DNA of 64,000 bases from Malus domestica (taxonomy: Eukaryota; Streptophyta; Magnoliopsida; Rosales; Rosaceae), in assembly GCF_042453785.1 (NCBI RefSeq), contig NC_091668.1, forward strand, positions 12,048,001 to 12,112,000, read 5' to 3'. The translations under genes were made by a program, and so were the position numbers. This document shows, piece by piece, positions 10,187 to 23,391 of the stretch (the first letter of the stretch is position 1; each line of letters starts with the position of its first letter). A model generated the notes under the pieces. It was not told the origin of the DNA. It was given only the letters and a program-made list of their open reading frames with translations, and searched no databases.

Positions 10187-12725
10187 TTAAAGCTTCTGAA
10201 GAACCCTGAGCTTGGCACTTCTAGCCCGGCTGTTCAGGCTCTCTTCCGCTTCAGACGGTGTAATTGGTCTCTTAGTGAGAATTATGCCTCTTAAGCCTTG
10301 TACCGTTTGTTTGATCCATGCTTCGTTCTCATCAATGTCACTCATGATCTTTCTCACTTCTTTCTTCCGTGGTTCTTCTTCATTCATGTCAACGTTACCA
10401 TCTCTGTCTTTGACGTTGATGATGTCCAGAAATGTTTGTTTCACAATTCTGTCCTCCAAACTATGGAAAGAGATGACTGCCAACCTGCCACCAGGTGCAA
10501 GGCAGTCAAAGGAAGCATAAAGAGAATCCTCAAGAGTCTTCAGTTCATCGTTCACGGCTATCCTCAGAGCTTGAAACACCCTTGTAGCTGTCTTAATCCA
10601 ACCTTGCCGTCCTTCTGTTGCAGTTGAATTCAACCTTAGTAATTAAAGCATTTTTGCATATCCATTAATACAACAATCAATTGAACTACGGTTCTGATAG
10701 AAATATACTATGCAAGTTCAAAGTACAAGAACAATAGAGAACATGAGGATGCCTACCTCGACTCAGCGGAGTTGCACTCTTTATAAGATCTACTAAATCA
10801 CCAGTGGTATGCAATCCACCCTGTGAACGGGCTCTAACAATTCTATTTTGAAGAGAGTACCAGTTACTTTCTTCCCCATAGTCCCGCAGGATGCGCCCTA
10901 CCTCATTATCTGGCCAAGAGTTCAAAATGTCTTCAGCTTTCAGACTTGCCTGTCAAAGCCCTACTCCAATCAATTATATGAAACAAACATTTACAATGAT
11001 GATGCAGTCAGTAAATCATAGTAATCATGCATGTCATTTTTCTTAGAAAGTATTCATTCACCCTACAAACTATCACCTCGGACTTCCATGAATCACAGTC
11101 AGTACCGGCAGAGAACATTAGTTTGGAAAAGGAAAAATATAACTGAGCTTAGTTACAGAAGACGGGAATCATGAGTGCATATGACGAGGGGATCATAATT
11201 GGGTGATTCAGATCTTTACATCCCTACATGAGCTACACGATCCACACACTGCTGCAAGCACATATATGTAAAATGGTCACCACACCAATTTTCCACATGT
11301 GCACACATGTGGCGTAACTGTAACCTACCCATTAGTACACCATTCTTACACATGATAAAAGGGGCATTATTATAGGCATCCTATTTGAGCAATCACTCAC
11401 ATGAACACCCTCAAACTGGTCTTTGGACTTGGGAACACATGTAAAAATAAAATGGCATCAGAGCCTCCCCGATGAGTCTTCAGATAAAAATGTTTAACTA
11501 TTACCATGAAAATTGCAAGAAAGCGATTGACTCAATCAGTTCATAACAACACTCCACCCGCTAAAAAACTCGAAATCACAAATGCGCTCTTAAGTTTCTT
11601 ACATACATACTTGGAACATAAAAAAGCAAATAACTTTTTCCTAGTCTTTATCTCATTCAACTAAATTGGATACAAAAATGCCATAACAATTCTTACCTGA
11701 GGATCCATCCTCATATCAAGAGGTCCATTAGCAAGCACACTAAACCCTCTTTGTGGATCATTCACTTGCATCGACGACATTCCCAAATCCATCAACATCC
11801 CATCAATCCCAGTTTCAACCAGTGTCTCATCCACATCACAAAGCAGAGACTTCACATATCTGAAATTCTCCAAAAAGGTGTAAGCTTTGAGGCTCGAACT
11901 AGTCGGGTCATGCAAAACAGAGTTGATCCGAGCTCGAGCCTTCTCAAGCGCCGTAGGATCAACATCAAGCCCAACATACACTTCCATTTCCGGATGCCCT
12001 TCAATTATCTGCTAGTAATCAAACAATTAAGCCAAAACCCAACTCGTAATTACATCAAATTAAGGGTCTGTTCAGCATTGCTTCTTGTAGAGCAACCAAA
12101 AAGTTTCAAAGTGCACTTGGCAAACAAACTTAGTAGTGCTTCTAGCTCCTTGAAGCGCTTTTTCAAGAAGCACTTCTTCACGAAGCACTCGCAAGTGCTT
12201 CTTGCATAACTTGGATTGGATTAGGCGTTTAATACAAAATTCAACTTGTTTATATTATCACTTCTATCAGAAGCAGAAGCAGAAGCGATTATGACCACAA
12301 GTGCTTTCTGTAGAAGCAAAGATAGAAGAGTGATTACTGACCGCAGAGGAATGCCCAGCAGCTCCGACAGTGCAGTCGACGAAGTACCGTAGCTGTTTGG
12401 ACGCGGGGAAAACGTCCAGAACCTCGCCGAGCATGACGGGAATGTGGGTGGCGGTGCCTCCATAGCGCTTGATTGTTTCCAACTGGAATTCTCTGTCGGA
12501 ACGCGTTCTCCTCTTCTCCTTTACCACCACTATCTGCCTCAGTTCCTGCTTCTCCTTCTTCTTCTTGGCGGCGCTGCAGTTGCTTCTGGCGCTGCGCGCG
12601 GTGGTTGTGAGGCTTCTCAGGCGGAGTGATAACGAGGAAAAAGAGAAGAGCTTTGAGGTTGATGACGATATTGTTGATGCTATTGCCATTCCTTTGTTCA
12701 AAAAAAAAATTGTAGCCACATTCAC
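10187..12725 (-). CDS. RsmH/MraW-type 16S rRNA (cytosine-N4) methyltransferase, plastid-targeted
   Basis: Coding exons are 12342-12725, 11697-12008, 10757-10949 and 10187-10614. All introns are GT-AG and the phases fit. From the second Met (12689) the product is about 426 residues. The N-terminus [10 protein letters not shown] is Ser/Arg-rich, like a chloroplast transit peptide; the upstream Met at 12725 is an alternative start. Family motifs are [10 protein letters not shown], the SAM-binding CTVGAAGHS (GxGGHS-like), [26 protein letters not shown] and [10 protein letters not shown]. Bacterial RsmH methylates C1402 of 16S rRNA. The Arabidopsis counterpart CMAL acts in chloroplast ribosome biogenesis. 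A tandem acceptor (CAGATA at 12008-12011) could add one Gln. Intron 1 contains a repeat fragment around 12060-12200. Confidence 0.93.
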
Positions 12726-13320
12726 GTTGATGTCGTTTTAATTTTAAATCTTGTAACCCTAAGGTGCGATTGGGATTACGCTGGATTGGCCCAAATCCAA
12801 ATTCCTAAAACCCCAATTAGAACTTCAATTTTCAGGGTTGGGTCGTTGGAGTTTGCATTTTTTTTGGGTTTAGGCTTTTGAGTAGGAGTCCGAATCCTTT
12901 CCGGATCCTCTTTGTGAGAAACTCGGGGATCCGTGAATCGTGTATGTTCATCATATATTGTACAGTCAGTTTTCGTTAGGTGCTGTGTGTATTCAATTTT
13001 AAATAAAAAATTAAAATGATTTCTAATCACACGATGTACAATGAACGGATACGATTCACAAATTCTCAAGATCCTCATTCTTTGACTAGGAGTCTAGGAC
13101 TATGGACTTTGGTTAGTCTACGGTTTGGTTTGGTCGGTTTTCTGGAATTTCTAGTATTCGAGACATTTAGGCAGGACTTGGGTGTTTTGAAGTGTGCTAT
13201 TTGGAGAATGCTTTAGATGGAACCATTTCATAGTTATATTGTCGTTCTTAACAACTAATATAAGACTAATAAATTGACTTTGTACTAATAGTCCGGAAAG
13301 TCACTGTGGCTTTGAAATTG
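12726..13320. other. Upstream region of RsmH; no gene seen
   Basis: This stretch contains the likely promoter of the minus-strand methyltransferase gene. Short open frames are not supported by any recognisable domain. Confidence 0.35.
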
Positions 13321-13330
13321 TTTCATAAAA

Positions 13331-13533
13331 GGATTTTTATCATAAATGGTTCTTGAAATTTACCCTAACCATCAAGATGGTCCTTGAAATTAAAAATTAA
13401 TCAATGTAGATTTGAAAATATGTGTCGCAAATCAACGTGGTCATTCCGTCATAATTATGTTAAAAATTTCATTAAGTGCTGATGTGGCACTTAATGGGTC
13501 CCATAGGATTTCAGGACCATTTGTGATAAAACC
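13331..13533. mobile_element. MITE with perfect 10-bp target duplication (Mutator-like size)
   Basis: The 203-bp element has inverted ends (GGATTTTTATCATAAATGGT and the complement of GGTTTTATCACAAATGGTCC). It is flanked by a perfect direct repeat TTTCATAAAA at 13321-13330 and 13534-13543. A 9-11 bp duplication points to the Mutator superfamily. The same ends appear on the large outer MITE at 27856-36889. Confidence 0.8.
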
Positions 13534-13543
13534 TTTCATAAAA

Positions 13544-14910
13544 TTCTCTCAAGCATTTTGGGATTTTTGTTTTGAGTTTGAAATTTAGTTTTAGGCGTTT
13601 TCAAGTTGTCAATCTGAAAATTTTCTTTGGTAAACATATTGGAATTTCAAGTAGGAATGTTGGCCCTTGAAATTTTATATGCCCAAATTCATACTCCAAA
13701 CTTGAAAATGTTTAAAATCAAAACTTGAAACTCTAAAATCGAAGAATGAACACCTAAACTCCAAAAGTGCACATCCCAAACTGAAAATCCAAAACGTCAA
13801 AATCCAAAATCCAAAAGCAAATATTAAAAAAGAATTCCAAGAGCCGTATTTTTCTTTCATTACAAGAAATCCCTCCGTTTTTTTTTTTTTTAAAGCAACG
13901 ATAGACAGATTTTATAAAAGAGAACGGTTACAAAACGAGAAAGAAGGCAAAGAAGCCCTTTCAATTACATTCAGCAGAAAGTAAATGAACAATAAAATGT
14001 GGAGGCTTTTCAAACCAAAGAATGTCACAACCTTCATAGCACTCAAGGGTGGGGAAAGACTTAAAACTTTCAAACTTATTGATGATAGAAATTGTTGAAA
14101 AATCCATCACAGTTTGAATGGGTCTGATCAAGCAGATATGTCAACTGTCAAACTAAACCGCCAAAAGCAGTTGTGTGTTTATTTTGACTTGTTGCTACCT
14201 TTGGCTTTGGGTATGTTACTCATTCGTCCCTTATTTTATACCATACTCATTCAAAACAACGACAGAAATTTCATTAGAATTGTCTTATTTGAATTAGTTA
14301 ATGCTGGATGGTACTAGAAAAGGAGATTATTTTCTTATGTTCTGTGAAGGATATCTTCCGAATCACGTGGTATGAGAGAGTCCCGCACAAGTTTTTCTCT
14401 AAAACTTTGCATAAATTAATTGATCAATAATTTGAGGATGGATGGATGGAGGGAAATATGTGATCTAGTTGTTGGCATGTTGCCCTATCTGCTGCTCTGC
14501 TCATAATTCATGGTGTATTCGCCATGGCAGTCCATTTTTTAGAGACCGAAAGATGCGCAAAAGCGTTTTAACGTCTCTCAAGTTATTCTTGTGCGATTCA
14601 TCAACGCCAATAATCAATTGTTAACTAAACTAAATAAGTTATAGAACGTGATCATTCACACCACATCCCCCTTTCTATATTTCCCTAAATAAATTCATCA
14701 CTTTTTATAATCTAATTGCTTTTTATTTATTTTTTGTTTATTCCATGTCCACTCCTCAGTGCTTTTTAATCATGAACAAAACATAGGTCCCCATTCTCTC
14801 TCTCTCTCTCTCTCTCTCTCTAAACAATATAATCAGTCTCTCTCTCTCTCTAAACAATATAATCAGTTCTAGGTGTAAAGACAGAGAGAGGCTTTGGTTG
14901 GAATTTGTGA
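13544..14910. other. Spacer and 5' region of the G-gamma gene
   Basis: No gene was recognised up to about 14780. At 14790-14870 there is a (TC)n microsatellite followed by a duplicated block ending AAACAATATAATCAGT. This is likely promoter or 5' UTR of the gene starting at 14911; TC tracts are common in plant 5' UTRs. Confidence 0.4.
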
Positions 14911-15720
14911 ATGGATAAGCAAGTAGAAGAAGCAAACCCATCATCTTCTCCGGCAAGAGGAAGAGAAGATGAAGGAGGAGGAGGTGGAGGAATGGCTCTG
15001 CCACTTTATTTCGAAGACAGAGCAAGAGCTGGCCAATTTCCCACTTTCATTGGCAAGCATAAGCTCGCAGCTTCCATTTCCCATCTCCAAAACCAAATCG
15101 ACATCATCCAGGTCCATCTTTTTCCCTCACATTTATCTCCATCATTTTTCTTTTATGATACGACATTCTAAACTAGTCTAACCTTTAGAGCGGAACTTTG
15201 ACTTGGATGTGGGAGCGGACATACTGTCTTAGTTAACTAGCCTAACTCATATCTGCGCACAAGAAGAATTTATGAAAACTGAAAAAGGTTGTGTGATTCA
15301 TATGCAGAAAGAGCTGGACCAACTTGAGACAATAGGTGAATCCTCCATTGTATGCAAAGAGTAAGCAAATAAAATCCCAACTGTTCATATGTTTTTGTTC
15401 ACATTTCAATCCAACGGCTCCAACCCCCTCATCTTTCTTTCTTTTTTTTTTGGTAATATTGATCATATACAGCCTCATTGCAAGCGTTGAATCAACATCT
15501 GATCCATTGCTTCCATGGTAAGACATAATTCCAATTTCCAGCCCCTTTTTTTTAATATCGTTGTAGCTCAGTTAGTTAAGAGCATTCACCCTACACCCTA
15601 AGTCTGTTTTCAACGGGTGATCTAATTCTTGTACACAGGACTAAAGGACCAGGTGAAGTTGGGTGGGATAGGTGGTTCCGAGGAGCCAACAACTCCAGAA
15701 ACCACAGCCGCTGGATCTAA
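14911..15720 (+). CDS. Heterotrimeric G-protein gamma subunit, short form without CaaX
   Basis: Exons are 14911-15111, 15308-15360, 15473-15517 and 15639-15720, with GT-AG introns and matching phases, giving 126 residues. After an acidic, Gly-rich N-terminus comes the GGL helix (GKHKLAASISHLQNQIDIIQ, then KELDQLETIGESS). The plant signature follows: SDPLLPW, then GPGEVGWDRWF. The protein ends NNSRNHSRWI, so it lacks the C-terminal Cys-aliphatic-x box used for prenylation by type A subunits such as AGG1/AGG2. That makes it a type B subunit. It should pair with G-beta at the plasma membrane, with membrane anchoring by other means. Intron 3 holds a tRNA-like SINE head. Confidence 0.88.
15563..15630 (+). 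repeat. tRNA-like SINE head in an intron
   Basis: The sequence GTTGTAGCTCAGTTAGTTAAGAGC matches a tRNA A-box and D arm and resembles 46-118. The B-box is degraded, and the element ends near the acceptor of the last G-gamma exon. Confidence 0.4.
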
Positions 15721-16957
15721 AATTATAAACTTTTTCCATCCTCAAATGTTTTCCCTTCCTTTTTTTGTATGCATATTATGAGGCAGAGCAAAAACAGAGG
15801 AGGTTTCATTTCCTGCATTTTCTTTGAATAAATCACGGGGAAAAAGAAGAATAATGCATTGGCATGCAGGCAAGCAAACATGTGATATTTCCGCAAAACT
15901 CATGGGAGATGTGCCCTATGTCATGTATTTTATTACGAGAAATTAGCCGAAATAATCTTTTTTAAAATTCTCGACGATGCATTGTCTTAAAAATCGCAAC
16001 TCACTTAAACAGAAAATAAATAACTTTTATTTTACATTTTATTTTTTAATAAATTGTAAAAAACTTGTTAAATGTTTCCAAGGCCAAGCCCTTGCCTAGG
16101 CGCCGCCTAGAAGCCTAGGCGTTAGATCTCTGCCCTGCCATCCAACTTAAATCTCGAATCGATGAAATGATCAGTTTTTAGTATGCATATCATCAACATA
16201 AAATTCTGATCAATTTAGCAAGGGGAATTTGATTAACCAATTCCCCTTTTATTATCACATCTTCTTTTGGATTTATTTATTGGAAATTTTATACAAACAT
16301 AATTTCAATTCATTTTCTTGCTCCTCCAATCCGAGAATACGAACGCATGACTCATGATAGGAATGAACCCAGAAACTGAAACAGAGGAACTAACACATGA
16401 AACTCTTCTTAACTAATACACTTTATAAAACTTACTTGTACAGTGACCACCGGCGGAAGCTATTAGCTATGAGATAAAACGTCACCCCACACACCCGAAA
16501 AACAACATGTACATTCGACAATATACACCATTGTAATCAGCATCGTTCGACACATAAAAGTTGCGGTAACATCTTTATCAACAGAAAAATTACCACGGCA
16601 GTGGTTAGACCCAAAACATTCCGACCAGGAAACAGCGCATATCACATTTCCTTTTCACATGTGTCAGCGAGCAATGGCAGCATACTGTAATCTGTCTCCG
16701 CAGGCAAGGGATGGGTGACCTGAATTATACATGCACTGGACAACTGCTGCTGCCAAAGGAGCGAGAACGGTCAATAATCAAAACTGATGTCCCCAAAAAT
16801 CCAGCAAACCACAAGGGAGCATTCATGCATTTTCGCAACTAACCTCAACAATGCAGGTCATCAAAACGCCCAGAAAACTTCAAGTCACCTCCCCTCTATC
16901 AATATCTACAAAAACATGGGTACTACATTCAAATATTAACCAGCAAAAAGCATGCTT
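15721..16957. other. Intergenic spacer with a degenerate CCTAGGCG repeat
   Basis: Convergent 3' ends of the G-gamma and UBP26 genes. At 15990-16145 there is a repeat with an AACTTTTATTTTACATTTTATT block followed by GCCTAGGCGCCGCCTAG. The same pair of blocks occurs at 27250-27715, with a looser relative at 24430-24900. It is an unnamed dispersed repeat. Confidence 0.4.
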
Positions 16958-19900
16958 CTAAACAACTTGGGACGAAACATTTGTTGTCAACAGTGTCCCG
17001 CGAAACCCCTCTTCAGTGTGCTGCGCATCCATTTTCTGGTCAGATAGCTCATCTGTGGAACAATTGTCAAAATGCATGTTTAAGGTTATTGAAGATAATC
17101 AATGCAGTAAAAGTTTTCAATCACATCAACTACAAACACTTCCTACGACTTTAAGCATTATATAACAGCATAAAATTACCAGCAATATCTCGGTTCTCAT
17201 GGATTTCTGAATCATTCACCCAAAGTCTATCACCAGGGAAGATATTCATGTCCGCAAGAGTAGCAGATTCGTCCTCAATTATCCGAGTACCTTTGTGAAG
17301 TCCCTGGTTTTCCTTAACAATCTGCATAATTTAAAACAGTAATCAGATGCCACAGGAACAAAACAATTTGGACAAATAATTAACTCATGCATTGGTGAGT
17401 ATGCTCGCATCTACGTGTTAGCTTCAAGAAGCATACCCCAAAAGATTCCCATATCATCATTTTCAACTGGTATATGGTTGTGGAACCAGAGACTTTTAAG
17501 CTTATTTGATCCCCAGTTTTTGTCCTCCGAGAGCGCTTGGAAACTCGGCGATCTGGATCGAAATTTGTTTGAGATGGTTTTAGAATCGACTTTGGAGCTT
17601 CCTTGCCATGCACAAAGTATACATATATGTCCTCGTTGCAATAATCGAGCTTCCGCATTAATTCCCTGCTTTCTCTTTCTCCAATGCAGTCCTCACATAT
17701 CTATGAAAATTGAGGCACCTAATCAGACGAACAACTTTAAAACTGCTTCTCATAACTATGAATTCTAAATATATGACTCAAAATTTATACAATTTTTGTG
17801 CAAAATCGATGTTGCTGCCACTTATTGAGGTTTTATAACTGGAGTCACTAATGATCTGCCAGAAGACTACGCAACCAAAAGGTTCCAGATATTGGAGCAT
17901 CTACTCTAGCATAAGACATTCTTAAATTTAAAAAGAAGCAAGAGAAACATGATATATAACAAGTGTCCTCCACTATGCATGGCAAGAAAACACAACTTAA
18001 AATGGTAAGCCTTTACCTCAGGACAAGTCTTAATCATAAGTCGTCTACACTCAACTTCACCATTTACGTGATTTGGAGTACTGAGGTCCTCCTCGCCCAT
18101 TGGCATCTCTTCGCAAGACCCTGCCAAATTATTTTCTTCAGTACTACTTAACTCTATTTCAGCAGATATTCCTTTCTCTTCAATACCGCCCCATTCCTCA
18201 CAGAAGGACTTCCAGTCATTCTCAGTAATGAGTATTAACCCATCCACCTATAATCCACAAAGAGAGAAAAGAAGCAAGAGTTCCCACATTAGAGCATTCT
18301 CACAAGTACAAATTTGATCCGCACAATCCCGTGAAAATTAAAAGAACCAGAAAAGGTTTCTTTTATAAGAAACAATAATTTTACAAATGAGAAAAACAAA
18401 AACAAAAAAAGACAAGGGAAAGACAAAAAGGACCAACAAGTTCAATCAACAAATATACACAAACTCGCATTTATTCATATGCTTACAGGAGACTTCTGGG
18501 AAATCAGACCACGTTTCTGGACCAGATCAACAGGCCTTTCTAGAAGCTGTGAATGCTGAAACAAAGCATCAGGGAGGTTAGAATAATTGCATAACACTAA
18601 TAACTGAAGAAAAATAAGGCAGACTGAACTGCATGGACCAGGATAGTTTTATTTTTAGAGAAGAGATGAACCAGAATAGTTCTTAAATGCACTACACAAT
18701 TTCTAGTTCCAGTAAATAGTACATAACTTGATGCCGGGTTTACTCAGCTTATTGAATTTGGACCAATAGTAAGTGTTGTCCAGCCCAAAGTAAAACTACA
18801 TATGCATTCAGCTTTCAATTACATAAAGACTGCATTTATGAGACTGATGAACATGATTAAGGTCAAAAGCGTGCAAACAAAAAATTACAGTCTACTAGAG
18901 GTGCCGGATTTCAATAGAAGCACATCCAGAAACGTTCTAAGTTACCTTTTCACACTTTAGCAAATCCATGATGCCGTCTAATGTTTCGGGTTTCTCCACT
19001 GAGGAAATATTCTTTCCATTTGCAGTAATGTAGTTTTTCCACTTTGAAAGCCAAGAATTGGGTATCAAGTAATACTTGCAATGCAGAGAAAGTGGCACAC
19101 TTTTTCCCGTAAGTAGTTTCTCATGAGTCTGGCGCTGTTTGAGCCTCACCAATCTGCAGCAAAAATACCAGTCAACACAATTACACATGCTTAACAGCTC
19201 TCCGCTACAAGTAAAAGTTTAAATTACCTTAAAGAATCCTCCATACATGCAACTTCAGATAGCTCATCACTGCATTGGGAACACTGTGCAGAGTCAGAAG
19301 GAAATGGAAAACAACCCAAATGATCATCAGGCTTCACTGTTAAAGCATCTTCATAAAGGAAGAGCCAGAGATTCTCAGGAACAAGCAATCTCTTAGCACC
19401 AGTGGCGTGTTCAGGCATAAGTTCCCCATGAGGACACCTAATTGAAGCTGTAGGTCCGGCATCGGCTTCAGCTGGAGCATCAAGAATTTTTCTTTTAAGC
19501 CACTGTTGTAACCTACAAATAAAAATGAATTAGAATCATTAGAGAAAACGAAATATAATGTAGCAGAAGCTATGAGAAGCACAAAAGTATTGAAAAAAAG
19601 CATAGTAGCTTTATCTTCTGTAATGCACTATAATTAATTAATTTATCCATCGATTGTGTGTTCGTATGAGAAAATCCCTAGTAAAAAAAGTCATAGCAAA
19701 GTCTCTAGCATAAGAATGAAGAGATCTGAAGGAAGGATAAAAAGCAACAAAACAGTTTGCAGTCATACCATGATTTAGAAACATAATATATTCCACCTGA
19801 ACACTTCGCTGCAAGTGCATCCTCTGCAACTTGCTTCATTATTATTCTTCTATCCCTATAACTGTCAGCACAGACTACATTTCGAGCACCATCAATAAGG

Positions 19901-22641
19901 CAAACCATGCAGTAGTCATCATTGGCCAGTTCTGGCCCCCCTTTATACTGAAACAGCATTCAGTTAGACGAGAAAAATCATCAGTAACTAGTATACATTT
20001 CATCGGAAGTAAAACTAAAACATGGGAAAGAAAAGCCCAATAAAAAAACAAGAGAGGCAAAAGCGAAAAAAGAACATTTGATAATGCCATTATGCCAACA
20101 CATGAAAAACCAGAAAAAGATGAGCCAAAGTACTAATCTGGAGTGAGAAGGTATGAAGTTGACAGTAAGTAGGGTTCATCACATAAGCATTATGTTACAA
20201 ATTGGTGTAAGTATTTATAAACAACAGATAGAGTTACACACAATATTAAGCAAGTCCAATAACACATACAAATACCTTAGAGAACAGTTTGGTCCATGCT
20301 TTGACTGACAACCTTTTCATGTGGCCAACCTTTGAAACTGGAACTTTTTCATGCAAACATTGGATGGATGTGTTGTCAAGAGCACTGCAAGTGATTACTA
20401 TGTAAGCCCAAAAAGAAATTGGGAACCAAAAACCCTGACATTGTAGTTCCAGCAGAAATCAAATTAAGAACTAAAGCAAAGACACCAAGCATATGCTTAC
20501 GGTGAAATCATGTTATCAGCCCACTGACGAAGCCAGTCTGTTGATATCCAAAAAAAGGTTTCCTCAAGTTGTTGAACAGGAGCTTCCGACAGAATCGAGC
20601 GCACTTCGTGTCTTCGTTCTGTGATATTATTCATCTCTTCTTCTTTCTTAAATTTGTATTGCTCACAAGCATCAAGATATGATGCATTAAAACTTTCAAT
20701 CTCATCACAAAGATGAGATGGAAGAGAACTACAAACAGTATCACCTTGTATCTTCCTATTATTGGCATTACATTCCACATGCACTTTCTCTTCACCCTTC
20801 CGGGAACGACTGAGACTATACATCAGCATATATGCATCAGCACATGAAAATGTCTCTACATGACTGGTAATAGATTCTGAAGGTTGTTGGTGAATGACAT
20901 CCACATTATCACCATTTGAAATAGCATTCTTTTGTTCCATGCAAGATCGATCAACAGGTTCCGGTTTAACAGGCTTGGTATTGGAATTTGAAGTCCCTTC
21001 TCCAAACGGATGAGAACCCAAGTTTGAGACCTGCTCATCGTCAAATTCCCACCATTGCCCTGTCTTCTCATCCTTGACATGCGCTACATAGTGGCCACTG
21101 TTAACTGCAGTTCCCTTGTGAATCAGCACAGCTGACAAGTCATATACTGATTCACCCTGAGACGGGTCAGATAGCCTCTTCCTCATATCAAGTACTCCAG
21201 GAAAACTAAATGCAGAAGTAATTTTCTTCTTGGTTGTAGTCTATTGACACAAATCAATATAGAATAAAATATTAAAAAGAATAAAATAACTATTAACCAC
21301 AAATCAATGACTATGTCAACAATAAACCATATAACAAACAAGAATACAACCTCTACTCTGCATCAATATCAAGCATGTGTGGTATATAAAATAGAGCTTA
21401 CATGACTTTTTTGTGATCATTCGCGATTTCAACAATTGATAATTATAACTACAAAATGAAAACTATGCATTACCAAGGATCTCATAACTACCTTTGGAAG
21501 AAAAACATATCGCTTAAGCTGAAAGTTCAGAACATCAGGCAATGTGCGCAACTTGATGCTTCGAGTAGCATCGACTCTTGATTTACAAGACTCACAAAAA
21601 TATTGATTCTCTCCATGGAGCTCTTCAACACTAAGGTAATCATCTAAACTCTCACCCAAACTTTTCAAACCCTTCACATTCAACTCCAACTCATAGAAGT
21701 CTTCCATGTTTGAAGAAGCTTCAGAGTCTTTTCCACATTGTGAGCACCTAAGTACATGCAAGTGGAAATAACATAAAGATAAGGAGAGATTTCAGAAACA
21801 ATACAAGCACAAAGTAAAAGGCCATAATACGAAGAAGTATAATTCTACTCCAATCAGGTTCAGTCTTTACCTAGTAACATGTGATACACTTCCACGGAAA
21901 AGATCTTGAACAATAGATTTTGCCCTTGAAACTTTAGAGTTGCTCAGACAACGTTCAAGCAAAGAAAGAAGTAAGGTCAGAAACTCATGACTGTCCTGTT
22001 GAACTCCATTATCTAACTCCAGTGTTTTTACAAATGGAGATGAGTCTATAAAAGCCAATTTACTGGCATGCAACTGAGCAAAAAGCCGAGAAAGCTGATT
22101 CAACACTGGCTGCTGTTCCAAAACCTCAGGTTCAACCAAGAAGATACCTTCACGGAAGGACTTGTTCATGTACAAACATTGGAGTATGCTATTAGCATAG
22201 CATGTTGCACCCAGATTTGTGAGGCCTGCAGGAGAATCGGCAGAAGGACGAAGGTCCTGAGAAGGATCTGGGCCCAGAGTTTGCAGAATCTCTGATGTCT
22301 TCTGCCATAGGCCTGATTTCCTACTTCCATTCGGAGGTGGAATTAGCCCACAAAAGCAGTTTGGGTTATCTTTAGAATTCACACGGCAGCCTTGACAAAC
22401 TGGCTTTGAAATTTGGTATAGCGTATATATATCCTCATTTGTAATTTCACCTGTTGCATGTATTTTCCTACACAATACCAACCATAATATGAGCCCCATA
22501 ACAAGGGTGCATATCAAGCAACCGATAACTCTTCTTAACATAAAACGGCAAATGTTTCTACCTCAATATTTCGGAAGTGTTGTCAACATTATCTCCTTGT
22601 CTGTTTCGTTTATTTTTACTGCGCGTACTTGGTCGGCTCAT
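16958..22641 (-). CDS. UBP26: Ubiquitin carboxyl-terminal hydrolase, UBP26/USP48 type
   Basis: Thirteen coding exons are supported: 22562-22641, 21871-22467, 21492-21747, 20501-21240, 20276-20384, 19769-19947, 19228-19512, 18946-19153, 18487-18555, 18017-18247, 17437-17700, 17180-17321 and 16958-17052. All phases agree and the product is about 1084 residues, close to Arabidopsis UBP26. The USP domain has the Cys box [13 protein letters not shown] (Cys near residue 116), a QQDSHEF box, a zinc-binding [13 protein letters not shown] pair and the His box [11 protein letters not shown] (His near 361). DUSP-like segments ([22 protein letters not shown]) follow. The C-terminus carries a ubiquitin-like fold ([20 protein letters not shown] ... 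FPGDRLWV). UBP26 removes ubiquitin from histone H2B and affects silencing and seed development. Confidence 0.95.
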
Positions 22642-22658
22642 TTTAACAACCGACCAAC

Positions 22659-23391
22659 CCTGCAATGGACATGTGCTCAAAACATGAATTCTTAGGAATA
22701 CTAAGAAGTAAACATGGGCTTGCACGCACACACTCCCACGCACGCACACACTTCCACACACGCACACAATTGGAATGAAGATCACAAATTATACGCTCTA
22801 TAATATTCGGCAATCATCTTTTATACAATGGGATGTAGTCAAAGTGTACAAAGAGTACCATTGCAAAACTGGCATTCACGAAAAGGGTGCCCAAAAGCTC
22901 GCATACTAAACCAAACATGTTCGATATCTTCAATGTGGGATGTGGGATGTAGGAATCCTAACACGGTTTAAAGGCCACCCGAAAAAACTAATTTTCAAGT
23001 GTTCCTAGCTTTATGTATATTTATTTTTATTTTTTTAAATTGAAGCTTTGAAATATACACTTTTCGATACTCCCAAATAAGAACATGTTCTTGTTTGCCA
23101 CAAACATAAGCTTGCATTCTGATAAATTCCAGATGCAATGATTTCCACCATGCACTTTCAAAGCATATGAAAAATAAAACGAGTTCCTACGAATGATCTT
23201 CAAGCAGCAGTATCTATAAGAAATAAAAATAAAAATAACCCTAGAAACCACAAGAACGAGAAAAAAACAGGATGATCGAAACAAACAAACAAAAAAAAAG
23301 CAATCAAATCAAAATTCAAGCATGTTAAAGCAACAGAAAATAGAAAGAAATTAAACCCAAAAAAATAGAGGGAAAAAGCTCAAAAGGGTAC
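22659..23391 (-). other. 5' UTR intron of the UBP26-like gene
   Basis: Upstream of the start codon a 3' splice site (TTGCAG before 22659) and a 5' splice site (CAG/GTACCC at 23391) bracket about 730 non-coding bases. A UTR exon would continue right of 23392 with CT-rich sequence. A leader intron is common in this type of housekeeping gene. It contains CACACA repeats near 22730-22765. Confidence 0.55.
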
